A stretch of 64,000 nt of DNA, from positions 39,488,053 to 39,552,052 of the forward strand of contig JAJKFL010000014.1 of the NCBI GenBank assembly GCA_021186555.1. The letters run 5' to 3'. Origin of the DNA: Reticulitermes speratus. Its lineage: Eukaryota > Arthropoda > Insecta > Blattodea > Rhinotermitidae. Under the pieces are notes generated by a model. It was not told the DNA's origin. It made no database searches and saw only the letters and a list, made by a program, of their open reading frames with translations. Position 1 is the first letter of the stretch. Each line of letters starts with the position of its first letter. Both the position numbers and the translations under genes were made by a program. Shown here piece after piece: positions 32,682-44,700 of this stretch.

Positions 32682-33095
32682 GTACGGGCACAGAAGCTGG
32701 CAGTAGATGCAAATGGCCTTGTGGCCGACATCACTTCTTCTCGCTTCAGCCACCACCTGTCTGACAATCTTGTTGGTGACATGGACATGTCCGATCATGT
32801 CATTGCTCTTGAACATCGTGAAATTGTGTCCCAGTCTACTGTGTCTATGGTCACAGCATACCAGACTGCAATTATTGTGCTTTCTGTTGCATCAGCATTT
32901 GTCATTTGCATTCTAGTGGTGGTCATTGCTCTGTATCGTAAAAAGGCAACGTGCAGCACTGCACACTCACTGAAGACAACTGGAACTGCACATAGTTTCC
33001 TATCCCAGGCAGCCCCTATATGTATTGTAGCTCTGCCCCCTAATAGGAAGGCTCAGACCACTTCCCAACATATCAGAAAAAGCAAAGGCAATTAG
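32682..33095 (+). CDS. Exon 19: last exon, transmembrane helix and cytoplasmic tail
   Basis: Acceptor TGTTTCAG, phase 0, matching exon 18. The exon continues the SEA-like region for about 60 residues, then has one hydrophobic segment of about 24 residues (32865-32936, TAIIVLSVASAFVICIL and on), a stop-transfer RKK, and a tail of about 50 residues rich in Ser/Thr/Ala ending at TAG 33093-33095. This makes the product a type I membrane protein. A C-rich run follows at about 33104-33120. Confidence 0.9.
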   Translation, partial: VRAQKLAVDANGLVADITSSRFSHHLSDNLVGDMDMSDHVIALEHREIVSQSTVSMVTAYQTAIIVLSVASAFVICILVVVIALYRKKATCSTAHSLKTTGTAHSFLSQAAPICIVALPPNRKAQTTSQHIRKSKGN

Positions 33096-33214
33096 TTAAC
33101 TATGCCCCCCCCCCCCCCCCAAGTGTTCTAGTCATGCAGCAGTACAGAACTACCAGCCACTGTTGCCATGACAACTGTATATATCAACTAGTCATGTAGT
33201 TGCACTGTACATTC

Positions 33215-33220
33215 AATAAA
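33215..33220 (+). promoter_or_regulatory. Poly(A) signal AATAAA
   Basis: The first AATAAA after the stop codon is at 33215-33220, about 120 bases downstream, in TTCAATAAAGAATC. It is a plausible 3' end for the transcript; cleavage was not located. Confidence 0.5.
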
Positions 33221-33229
33221 GAATCACTT

Positions 33230-34080
33230 CAACTCTCAGTAGTGCTTTCTGTCTACCATTCTCTGTCACTGGCCAATTATGCACCATCATCGCAGATTTT
33301 TCAGTTCCTACCCAATCTGAAAATGACTGTGGAAGGTGCAAAGGATGACAAAAAAACACAGTTACTTCCACAACAGATTCAATTAACAACAGCACATGTA
33401 ACAAATTTATTACCGATTATTAAATAAACAAGAACTGAATACACAAACACAAATACTGCACTCTTGCTCTGTTACAATCTGAAGACAGAATGCCCCATAT
33501 TATCAATTATTCATTCACATTCCATGCCTCCAACACAAATAAATAATAACATATAACAATAACTTGCATGGTGCAGCAGATATAAAATAATTTAAACCAA
33601 ACAAGCGTACCTCACTGGCAGCCATGCAAGGACCTCTCAGTAAGTCCTTCTCACTGGAACATAATTTTGAAAGAAACAAGTTGAAACAGATTGCGGATGC
33701 CTGATCAGAAGATGGATGTTAGAGGAGGGTAGGTAGAGGGTTTTTGTGAATAATGTGGAATGGCTTTTTGTCACAAGTCACAAAGTGCAACATCATTAAA
33801 TTCCAGTCACAGCGCAACACCTTGTACTTACCAGTCAAGAGCAATGCGCAGGGCTCTTGATCACATTATCTTTATCCCCTTAGGTCTTTGCCATAGGCAA
33901 ATTCCTTATGTTTACTTTGACAAATGTTGGAGGCAGTAAAGTAGCTCAGCTGCCCCACTGGTCCAGAGGGCTGCACTTGCCATTCCATTAATACAAGCAT
34001 AGCCACAGTCACTCCAGAAATGCCTCAACAAACATATCAAGAAATGGAGTACCATCTAGATGCATGATTCTTCTTGGGAC
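33230..34080. other. Intergenic or long 3' UTR; no feature
   Basis: No repeat, gene or RNA was recognised. Confidence 0.45.
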
Positions 34081-34175
34081 TACTTGACCCTTCAAGATGG
34101 GACCCACAAGTTGTCCCGAAACATCATTAAATAACTACCAATCTGCGCTGCATAATATCCCAACAGAGTGTAAAG
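34080..34175 (+). mobile_element. Penelope-like terminus, family 2 (decayed)
   Basis: The + strand reads CTTGACC, GGGAC/GTCCC hairpin, GAAAC (34099-34122), and then CTGCATAATATCCCAACAGAG. This matches the - strand of 10060-10165 and 280-395 in order and spacing. Confidence 0.55.
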
Positions 34176-34316
34176 CTCACCATCTAGATGTTTGCACGTT
34201 AAGATCACTGTAGAAATTGAGACCTTCTAAGGCATGTGTGAAAACTTTATGAGTTGAGAAACATGCTGCAGCAAATCCCATCTCTATATCTCTCTTCTCA
34301 TAAAACTTACTACAAC

Positions 34317-35018
34317 GGCCGTTCATAAATGATTGACACTCGATGTTGTAACGTGTGAACGGAGATACCTAGCCACTAAAAAACTGCATGTTTTACGGGG
34401 TAGGGGTAGTTGAATATTCAGCCAAAAATGGTGGCAGAGGATGGCATAGGTTCCTTTTTAGTGGGACAACTGCATCAGTCAGTGGTGCGCTGTCGTGGAA
34501 AATGGACAAAGATCGGCCACGTGGTTCTTATGGAAGGAAGGTGTGTTGGCTAGCAGCTGTGTGTGGAGACGTTGCCTCAAGTCGTAGAACAGTGTTTCGA
34601 TCGGCTACGGTGCCAAGGAACACAGGCACGCCAGGTTCTGTTGCTCCATGACAATGCGAGACTGCACAGGAGTAAGCAAACAACTCAAAAACTGGCATCC
34701 CTCGGATATACCGTCCTACCACATCCACCATATTCTCCGTATTTGGCCCCATTGTACTATGATTTGTTCAAAAAATGAAATAAACATTCCACAGGGGAAA
34801 ATTTCCTACCAGTAAGGACCTGGAGAGAGGTGTCCGTGATTCTGAGCGCAGTATCCCCAAAGATTGGTACTCTGCCACTATCCAAAAGTTACCAGAAAGA
34901 TGGCAAGGGTGCATAGACCTTGGTCGGGAGTATGTCAAAATTGCTACAGTGTGGTTTGTCACCAGTCTTCAATAGGAGGCTTGTAACCCAGATGAGTGTC
35001 AATCATTTATGACTGACC
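34317..35018 (+). mobile_element. Dead mariner-type transposon with terminal inverted repeats
   Basis: Inverted ends TCATAAATGATTGACACTC at 34323-34341 and complement at 34994-35012 (19/19), with weaker matching outside. In between, about 34563-34778 encodes the C-terminal part of a mariner transposase (LLLHDNARLH, TTQKLASLGYTVLPHPPYSP). The third catalytic Asp of the DD34D triad, in YSPDL, is Tyr here, and the N-terminal half is mostly lost. It is about 0.7 kb, so internally deleted. Confidence 0.85.
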
Positions 35019-35632
35019 TTACATCTCAAAACTAGGCCCATCATTTTCAATGACACTGTATTTTTTATCTGTGGTATGGATTTTTAATGTATTAAACTAA
35101 AATCTTCATTACACTGGTATTTATTAAAGTAAAACATTTTTAGGCATGTTCACGTAGTCGTGAAAAGCACCTCTTAGCTTCATTGTGTCCTTCTGTTTAT
35201 CCCCATGTATCAGTGCAGCTCCCACTGGATGGATTTCTGTGAAATTTGATATTGCTCGACTTTTATGTACATGTGTCGAGAAAATCCATATTTGGTTAAT
35301 GTTGGACAAAATCATCAGGCACTTTACATTAAGACCTAAAGTACATTTTATTGGTGCCAGCGACATTAAATTGCCATAAAAGTGTTCTCATTGAGTGAAA
35401 TGATATCGGTCTGTTAGGATAGCCAAGAAGGTATACATATTACACGAACATGGCACAATGTCATGTTATACATACATTGCCTATATGGTTACATAGACAC
35501 ATACAGTAAATTGTTGGGGCCCAGAAGAAAAGTTTCATTCCACTAAAATTTTGTTATTTTTGTGTTCATTAAAACGAGATTTCTCTGTACCATTATTTAC
35601 ATCAACACCCATCAGTTTATGATTCCTTAACA
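35019..35632. other. Intergenic; no feature
   Basis: AT-rich, with nothing recognised up to the start of the LINE. Confidence 0.45.
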
Positions 35633-37983
35633 TTGGAGAGAGATTTGGTTCATAGGATAGACATTGTGAATATTTTTACATTCCCACAAGCAACCACAAA
35701 CCTTTCTGATGGCACCAAGTTCCCCACAGGCATAAGGCTGGCAATCCCAGTTGCACTGACAGTAATTATGAGCAACAATTCTATCCCAGGGGACTGGAAA
35801 AAAGCTATAGTGGTTCCTATTTATAAAGGGGGAGATCGATCGGTAGTGGGAAACTATAGACCGGTCAGTGTAACCTCAGTAGTTTGCAAACAAATGGAGC
35901 ACGTTATAGCAGGGTATCTAAGGCAAGTCTGGGAAATGAGTGAGTGGTTATATGAGGGTCAGCATGGATTTAGACCAGGGTACTCATGCGAAAGTCAAGT
36001 AGTCACAGTTTGTCAAGATATTGCTGATTCACTGGACGAGGGAGTCAGGACTGACGCAATTATAATAGATTTTTCAAAGGCTTTTGATTTAGTCCCACAT
36101 GATAGGCTGCTTACAAAAATTGCGGAAACCGGCGTGGACTTGAGGGTAGTGGTATGGATAAAGGAATTTCTGTTAGGACGTTCGCAAAGAGTTAGAGTAG
36201 ACGGACAACTATCTGATGAAGTCAGAGTAACGTCGGGAGTCGCCGCAAGGGAGCGTATTAGGTCCGTTGCTGTTCCTCGCTTATGTTAATGATATTTGGA
36301 AAAACATCGAGTCAAATATACGGCTTTACGCTGATGATTGTATAATATACAGGAGGATAATCGATAGTAATGACATTGAAAATTTGCAGACAGACTTAAA
36401 TAGATTGGGGAATGGGCGGTTGAAAATGAAATGAGGATAAATCCAGGTAAGAGTAAAGCTGTAAGCTTCAATAGAGCTAGGGTCAAAGGTAAACTGAGGT
36501 ATTGTATTGGGGATCAACTAATTCCAGAGGCAAATAACTTTAAGTATTTAGGAATAATTATACGCAGCACCTAAGCTGGGCAGATCATGTAAATTATACA
36601 CTAAGAAAATCATGGAGGGCTCTTCATTTCGTAATGCGTATACTCAAAAGGGCAAATAATAATACGAAAAGTTTAGCTTATACGGCACTAGTGAGACCGA
36701 TACTTGAGTATGGAGCGGTGTGTTGGGACCCTTACAGAGAAGGTCAGGTAAGCGCTTTGAATCGCGTGCAAAAGAGAGCGGCAAAATTTGCAAATAATAC
36801 AAATGAATCGGGTTGGGAAACATTGACACAGCGTAGAGCGATAGCTCGAATATGCGCCCTTTTCAAAGCATACACCGGGGGACGGGCTTGGAAAACAATA
36901 GGGGATAGACTGCTAAAACCATGCTACCTGGGTAGGGATGATCATAGTCGGAAAATTAGGATTAGGAAACAAAGAACAGATGTAGGTAAATATTCCTTTG
37001 TAAATAGGACCATAAAAAGCTGGAACCAATTACCTCCAAGCGTACTAACGACTTTCCCCTGTAAATTAAGCACTTTTGAAAAAAGGGTCAAGAAAGTCAT
37101 TACAAGCTAAGGATTTTTAAGTGGAGATTAAATAAAAATAAGGGATGTGAAGTGATGTGAAGTGAAGTGCTTTGGTTTCGAAGTGAAGTGAAGTGAATTA
37201 AGTTCTGGGGGGATATAATTATCATGTACTTTGGTCTGACTTTATACTGAGGATATTCTAACGCACTGAAATTAATTAATGTGTGGGTGTTTTTTGTAAT
37301 GTGAGTGTGTTTTTTTTCTTGTATTGTGTATGGGTGTTTTTGTAAGGTGTGGATGCTTTTGTAAGGTGTGGATGATTTGTAAGGTGTGGATGTTTTTGTA
37401 ATGTGTGTACGGTGTTCTAATATGTGTACTTGTATTTAATGTATGTATTATGTTTTGTATGTGTATGGGTGTTTAGTAAGGTGCGTACGGTTTTCTAATA
37501 TGTGTATTTGTATTTACTGTATGTATTTTGTTTTGTATGTGTATGGGTGTTTTTGTAAGGTGTGGATGTATTTGTAAGGTGTGGATGTTTTTGTAAGGTG
37601 TGGATGCTTTTGTAAGGAGTGGATGCTTTTGTAAGGTGTGGATGTTTTTGTAATGTGTGTACGGTGTTCTAATGTGTGTACTTGTATTTACTGTATGTAT
37701 TTTGTTTTGTATGTGTATGGGTGTTTTTGTAAGGTGTGGATGTATTTGTAAGGTATGGATGTTTTTGTAAGGTGTGGATGCTTTTGTAAGGAGTGGATGC
37801 TTTTGTAAGGTGTGGATGCTTTTGTAATGTGTGTACTTGTATTTACTGTATGTATTTTGATTTGTAATTGTGTATAGTTTGTTTTGTATTTTTATATTTT
37901 ATGTATATTTATATGTCCATTTGTATTGTGTGTACTAGTGTAAGGACTACTGCCACCGGGTGAAAACCCAATTGCAGTAAATA

Positions 37984-38020
<37 letters not shown>

Positions 38021-38022
38021 TC
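35633..38022 (+). mobile_element. 5'-truncated jockey-like LINE with 3' tail
   Basis: RT blocks in order: VPIYKGGDRSVVGNYRPVSV, GQHGFRPGYSCESQ, IIIDFSKAFDLVPHDRLL (catalytic Asp), then after a frameshift near 36240 PQGSVLGPLLFLAYVNDI and LYADDCII (around 36325). After a second shift near 36570 comes the C-terminal part to 37110. Then follow an irregular GTAAGGTGTGGATG-rich 3' region (37140-37880) and a tail of ATAATAATA (37981-38019). The two frameshifts inactivate it. The endonuclease part is missing. Confidence 0.88.
35750..37110 (+). pseudogene. LINE reverse transcriptase, two frameshifts
   Basis: Open to 36289 in the first frame, with one extra base just before PQGS. It is open again through the YADD block in a second frame and then from about 36600 to the stop at 37108 in a third. 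The last part, including ALVRPILEYGAVCWDP and NRTIKSWNQLP, is the typical C-terminus of insect jockey/CR1-type ORF2. Confidence 0.85.
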
Positions 38023-38289
38023 AAATGGATTAAAACATTTACAGGGCGTAACAACTGATGTCTTAATTGCACATCACTGTTCAACTGCATGTAACATGTA
38101 CCCAACCACCTTCCCCACACATTGATAGTTGCCAATTGTGCTTCCCAGCTGCTCGCCATTGCAACTACAAGTGAAGGCAGCAGGTTGGTGTCTCAGAAAC
38201 TACAACTCTGTCACAGGAGGGGGCAAGAATAATGAGACAATATTAATGCAACACCAACCCTATTTTATTGAACAATTAATCGATCACAG

Positions 38290-38660
38290 TCATTAGTTTT
38301 TTATATTAGTCTCACCGTGCATATTTTCCAATTCACTGTTTATAAAACACCAACGAAATGCACTTCATTTTACCAATTTTTTATTTCACTAGACCCCTAC
38401 ATATGTTTCGGATTATGAATAAACCATCATCAGGGGGGGTCTCAAAACTACATATTTTAACATTACACAAATTTTAATGAATTCTCAACGATTTTATACT
38501 TGGTATGTCTATATACGTTTTTTCAAACAACTCTGATTTTAAACTGATTCTATAAGTGAATAGCAATTAAACACTAAGATATTGCATATCAATAAGCACA
38601 GATATATCATTGGATGTAAATATATGTAGTTTTGAGAACCCCTGATGATGGACTTGAATC
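38290..38660. repeat. Foldback element with hammerhead-like box
   Basis: Inverted arms at about 38425-38457 and 38619-38650 (GTAGTTTTGAGA...CCCCTGATGATGG). The left arm read on - gives CUGAUGA, a hairpin GGUUUAU/AUAAUCC with one mismatch, and GAAAC (38405-38433). Its left end TCACCGTGCAT is shared with 8500. Confidence 0.7.
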
Positions 38661-38784
38661 TTGTAAATATGTGCCAACGTTTCCACACCACAAGAGCTCT
38701 TTCGAGGTTGTAGTTGGCTCGGCGCGTTACCCTTTTTTAGTGTGGCGGTTCCCTCAAAAGAGGCATATGATCCACATTTCAATT

Positions 38785-41700
38785 AGCTAGCAATGTGCAC
38801 GACCCATAAGCTAGCACTGTGCACGACCCATAAGCTACCACTGTGCAAGACCCATAAGCTAACAATGTACAAGACCCATAAACTAGCAATGTGCAACACC
38901 CATAAGCTACCAATGAGAAAGACCCATAAGCTAGCAATGTGCAAGACCCATAAGCTACCAATGTGCAAGACCCATCAGCTAGCAATGTGCACGACCCATA
39001 AGCTAGGAATGTGCAAGACCCATAAGCTAGCAATTTGCACGACCCATTAGCTAGCAATGTGCAAGACCCAAAAGCTAGCAATTTGCACGACCCATTAGCT
39101 AGTAATGTGCAAGACCCATAAGCTAGCAATGTGCACGACCCATTAGCTAGCACTGTGCACGACCCATAAGCTAGCAATTTGCACGACCCATAAGTTAGCA
39201 ATTTGCACGACCAATTAGCAGGCAATGTGCACGACCGATTAGCTGGCACTGTGCACGACCCATAAGCTAGCAATGTGAATGACCCATAAGCTAGCAATGT
39301 GGAAGACCCATAAGCCAGCACTGTGCAAGACCCATAAGCTATTAATGTACAAGACCCATAAGCTAGAAATGTGCACGACCCATAAGCTAGCAATGTGCAA
39401 GACCCATATGCTAGCAATGTGCAAGACCCATAAGCTAGCAATGTGCACGACCCATTAGCTAGCAATTTGCAAGACCCATAAGCTAGCAATGTGCAAGACC
39501 CATAATCCAGCAATGTGCAAGACCCATCAGCTAGCAATTTGCACGACCCATCAGATAGCAATGTGCAAGACCCATAAGCTAGTAATTAACACGACCAATT
39601 AGCTAGCAATGTGCACGGCCCATAAGCTAGCACTGTGCACGACCCATCAGCTAGCAATTTGCAAGACTGATAAGCTAGCAATTTGCACGGCCCATTAGCT
39701 AGAAATGTGCAAGATCAATAAGCCAGCAATTTGCACGACCCATTAGTTAGCAATGTGCAAGACCCACGAGCTAGCAATTTGCACGACCCATTAGCTAGCA
39801 ATGTGCAAGAACCATAAGCTAGCAATGTGCAAGATCCATAAGCCAGCAATTTGCACGACCCATAAGCTAGAAATTTGCACGACCCATAGCTAGGAATGTG
39901 CACGACCCATAAGCTAGCAATTTGCACGACCCATTAGCTAGCACTGTGCACGAACCATAAGCTACTAATGTGCACTACCCAAAAGCTAGCACTTTGCACG
40001 ACCCATTAGCTAGGACTGTGCACGACCCATTAGCTAGCACTGTGCATGACCCATTAGCTAGCACTGAGAACGACCCATAAATTAGCAATGTGCACGACCA
40101 ATAAGCTAGCAACTTGCACGACTCATTAGCTGGCACTGCTCACGACGACGCATTAGCTAGCACTGTGCACGACCCATCAGCTAGCAATGTGCACGACCCA
40201 TAAGCTAGGAATTTGCACGACCCATTAGCTAGCACTGTGCACGACCCATTAGCTAGAAATATGCACGACCCAAAAACTAGCAATTTGCACGACCCATCAG
40301 CTAGCACTGTGCACGACCCATCAGCTAGCAATTTGCACGAACCATCAGGTAGCACTGTGCGCGACCCATTAGCTAGCAATTTGCACGACCCATTAGCTTG
40401 CACTGTGCACGACCCATAAGTTACCACTGTGCAAGACCCATAAGCTAACAATGTACAAGACCCATCAGCTAGCAATGTGCAACACCCATAAGCTACCAAT
40501 GAGCAAGACCCATAAGCTAGCAATGTGCAAGACCCATAAGCTAGCACTATGCACGACCAATCAGCTAGCTATGTGCAAGACCCATCTGCTACACTGTGCA
40601 AGACCCATCAGCTAGCACTGTGAACGACCCATCAGCTAGCACTGTGAAAGATCCATCAGCTAGCACTGTGCAATACCCATAAGCTATCAATGTGCAAGAC
40701 CCACAAGCTAGCAACGTGCACGACCCGTAAGTTAGCAATGTGCAAGACCCATAGATAGCAATGTGCAAAAACCATAAGCTAGCACTGTGCACGACCCATT
40801 AGCTAGCAATGTGCAAGACCCATAAGCTAGCACTGTGCAAGATCCATCAGCTAGCACTGTGCAACACCCATAAGCTATCTATGTGCAAGACCCATTAGCT
40901 AGCAATGTGCACGACCCATTAGCTAGCACTGTGCACGACCCATTAGCTAGCACTGTGCAAGACCCATCAGCTAGCATTTTGCACGACCCATAAGCTAGGA
41001 ATGTGCAGGACCCATAAGCTAGAAATTTGAACGACCCATAAGCTAGCACTGTGCAAGTCCTATAAGATAGCAATATGCACGACCCATAAGCTAGAAATTT
41101 GCAACGAACCATAAGCTAGCAATGTGCAAGACCCATAAGCTAGCAATTTGCAAGACCCATATACTAGCAAATTTCAAGACCCATAAGCTAGCACTGTGCA
41201 CGACCCATAAGATAGCAATATGCACGACCCATCAGCTAGCAATGTGCAAGACGCATAAGCTAGCACTGTGCACGTCCCATAAGATAGCAATATGCACGAC
41301 CAATAAGCTAGAAATTTGCACGACCATAAGCTAGCAATGTGCAAGACCCATAAGCTAGCACTGTGCACGACCCGTAAGCTAGCACTGTGCACGACCTATC
41401 ATGCTAGCACTATGCACGACCAATCAGCTAGCTATGTGCAAGACCCATCTGCTACACTGTGCAAGACCCATCAGCTAGCACTGTGAACGACCCATCAGCT
41501 AGCACTGTGCACGACCCATCAGCTAGCATGTGAAAGATCCATCAGCTAGCACTGCAATACCCATAAGCTATCAATGTGCAAGACCCACAAAGCTAGCAAC
41601 GTGCACGACCCATAAGTTAGCAATGTGCAAGACCCATAAGCTAGCAATGTGCAAGACCCATAGATAGCAATGCGCAAAAACCATAAGCTAGCACTGTGCA

Positions 41701-44700
41701 CGACCCATTAGCTAGCAATGTGCAAGACCCATAAGCTAGCACTGTGCAAGATCATCCAACTAGCCTAGTAACTGTGCAACACCCATTAGCTAGCAATGTG
41801 CACGACCCATTAGCTAGCACTGTGCACGACCCATTAGCTAGCACTGTGCAAGACCCATCAGCTAGCATTTTAGCACGACCACATAAGCTAGGAATGTGCA
41901 CGACACACAACAGCTAGCACTGTGACACGACCCATCAGCTTAGCAATGTGCAAGACCCATCAGCTAAACTGTGCAAAGACCCATCAGTCTAGCACTGTGC
42001 ACGACCCACAAGCTAGCAATGTGCAAGACCCATCAGCTAGCACTGTGCACGACCCATTAGCTAGGACTGTGCAAGACCCATCAGCTAGCAATTTCCAGAC
42101 CCATAAGCATAGAAATTAGCACGACCCATAGATAGCAATGTGCACGACCCATAAGCAGCAATGTGCAAGAACCATCAGCTAGCACTGTGCACGACCCATT
42201 AGCTAGCAATGTGAAAGACCCATAAGCTAGCACTGTGCAAGATCCGTCAGCTAGCACCGTGCAACACCCATAAGCTATCTATGTGCAATACCCATTAGCT
42301 AGCAATGTGTACGACCCATTAGCTAGCACTGTGCACGACCCATTAGCTAGCACTGTGCAAGACCCATCAGCTAGCACTGTGCACGACCCATAAGTTAGAA
42401 ATGTGCAAGACCCATAAGCTAGCAATTTGCACGACCCATAAGCTAGCAATGCGCAAGACCAATAAGCTAGCACTGTGCACGTCCCATAAGCTAGAAATTT
42501 GCACGAACCATAAGCTAGCAATGTGCAAGACCCATAAGCTAGCACTGTGCACGACCCGTAAGCTAGCACTGTGCACGACCCATCAGCTAGCACTCTACAC
42601 AACCCATTAGCTAGCAATGTGCAAGAACCATCAGCTACACTGTGCAAGACCCATCAGCTAGCACTGTGCACGACACATCAGCTAGCACTGAGCACGAGCC
42701 ATCAGCTAGCACTGTGCAGACCAATCAGCTAGCAAAATGCACGACCCATCAGCTATCAGTTTGCACGACCCATAAGCTAGCAATTTGCACGACCCATCAG
42801 CTAGCACTGTGCACGACCCATCAGCTAGCAATTTGCACCAACCATCAGGTAGCACTGTGCACGACCCATTAGCTAGCAATTTGCACGACCCATATGCTAG
42901 CAAATTTCAAGACCCATAAGCTAGCACTGTGCACGACCAATAAGATAGCATATATGCACGACCCATAAGCTAGCAATTTGAACGAACCATAAGCTAGCAA
43001 TGTGCAAGACCCATCAGCTAGCACTGTGCACGACCCATCAGCTAGCAATGTGCAAGGCCCATCAGCTAGCAATTTCCATGACCCATAAGCTAGAAATTTG
43101 AACCACCCATAGATAGCAATGTGCACGACCCATAAGCTAGCAATGTGCAAGAACCATAAGCTAGCACTGTGCACGACCCATTAGCTAGCAATGTGCAAAA
43201 CCCATAAGCTAGCACTGTGCAAGATCCATCAGCTAGCACTGTGCAACACCCATAAGATATCTATGTGCAATACCCATTAGCTAGCAATGTGCACGACCCA
43301 TTACCTAGCACTGTGCACGACCCATTAGCTAGCACTGTGCACGACCCATCAGCTAGCACTGTGCACGACCCATCAGCTAGCAATGTGCAAGACCCATCAG
43401 CTAAACTGTGCAAGACCCATCAGCTAGCACTGTGCACGACCCATCAGCTAGCAATGTGCAAGACCCATCAGCTAGCACTGTGCACGACCCATTAGCTAGC
43501 ACTGTGCAAGACCCATCAGCTAGCAATTTCCATGACCCATAAGCTAGAAATTTGCACGACCCATAGATAGCAATGTGCCGACCCATAAGCTAGCAATGTG
43601 CACGACCCATCAGCTAGCACTGTGCAAGATCCATCAGCTAGCACTGGTCAAGACCCATAAGCTAGCAATGTGCAAGGCCCATTAGCTAGCAATGTGCACG
43701 ACCCATAACTAGCAATGTGCAAGAACCATAAGCTAGCAACTGTGCTACGACCCTTAGCTAGCACTGGGCACGACCATTAGCTAGCAATGTGCAAGACCCA
43801 TAAGCTAGCACTGTGCACGACCCATTAGCTAGCAATGTGCAAGACCCATACGCTAGCACTGTGCACGATACACCATCAACCTAGCTACATGTGCATAACC
43901 CATCAGCTAGCACTGTGCACGACCCATCAGCTAGCACTATGCACGACCCATCAACTAGCACTGTGCACGACCCATAAGATAGCAATATGCACGACCCATC
44001 AACTAGCAATGTGCAAGACGCATAAGCTAGCACTGTGCACGTCCCATAAGATAGCAATATGCACGACCCATTAAGCTAGAAATTTGCACGAACCATAAGC
44101 TAGCAATGTGCAAGACCCATAAGCTAGCACTGTGCACGACCCATCAGCTAGCACTGTGCACGACCCATCAGCTAGCAATGTGCAAGACCCATCAGCTAAA
44201 CTGTGCAAGACCCATCAGCTAGCACTGTGCACGACCCATCAGCTAGCAATGTGCAAGACCCATCAGCTAGCACTGTGCACGACCCATTAGCTAGCACTGT
44301 GCAAGACCCATCAGCTAGCAATGTTCCATGACCCATAAGCTAGAAATTTGCACGACCCATAGATAGCAATGTGCACGACCCATAAGCTAGCAATGTGCAC
44401 GACCCATCAGCTAGCACTGTGCAAGATCCATCAGCTTAGCACTGTCAAAGACCCATAAGCTAGCAATGTGCAAGACCCATTAGCTAGCAATGTGCACGAC
44501 CCATTAGCTAGCACTGTGCACGACATATCAGCTAGCACTGTGCAAGACCCATCAGCTAGCACTGTGCACGACCCATAAGCTAGCTATTTGCAAGACACCA
44601 TAAGCTAGCAATGTGCAAGACCCATTAAGCTAGCAATTTGCACGACCCATAAGCTAGCAATGTGCATGACCCATAAGCTAGCACTGTGCACGACCCATGA

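Larger units (their letters stand above)
2588..33095 (+). other. Gene: modular WAP/TG1/antistasin/lustrin/Kunitz membrane protein (5' partial)
   Basis: Nineteen exons joined by matching intron phases give about 1,337 residues ending at the stop codon 33093-33095; the start codon and signal peptide are outside or unrecognised. Domains in order: WAP, TG1, ANT, LUS, WAP, TG1, ANT, LUS, WAP, TG1, ANT, WAP, TG1, ANT, LUS, Kunitz, TG1, TG1, SEA-like, transmembrane helix, short tail. WAP, Kunitz and antistasin domains are known in serine-protease inhibitors and TG1 in cysteine-protease inhibitors. A cell-surface or shed extracellular inhibitor or matrix protein is therefore inferred, not shown. Nearly all introns are phase 1, as expected for shuffled extracellular modules. 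I do not recognise a named orthologue. Confidence 0.85.
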
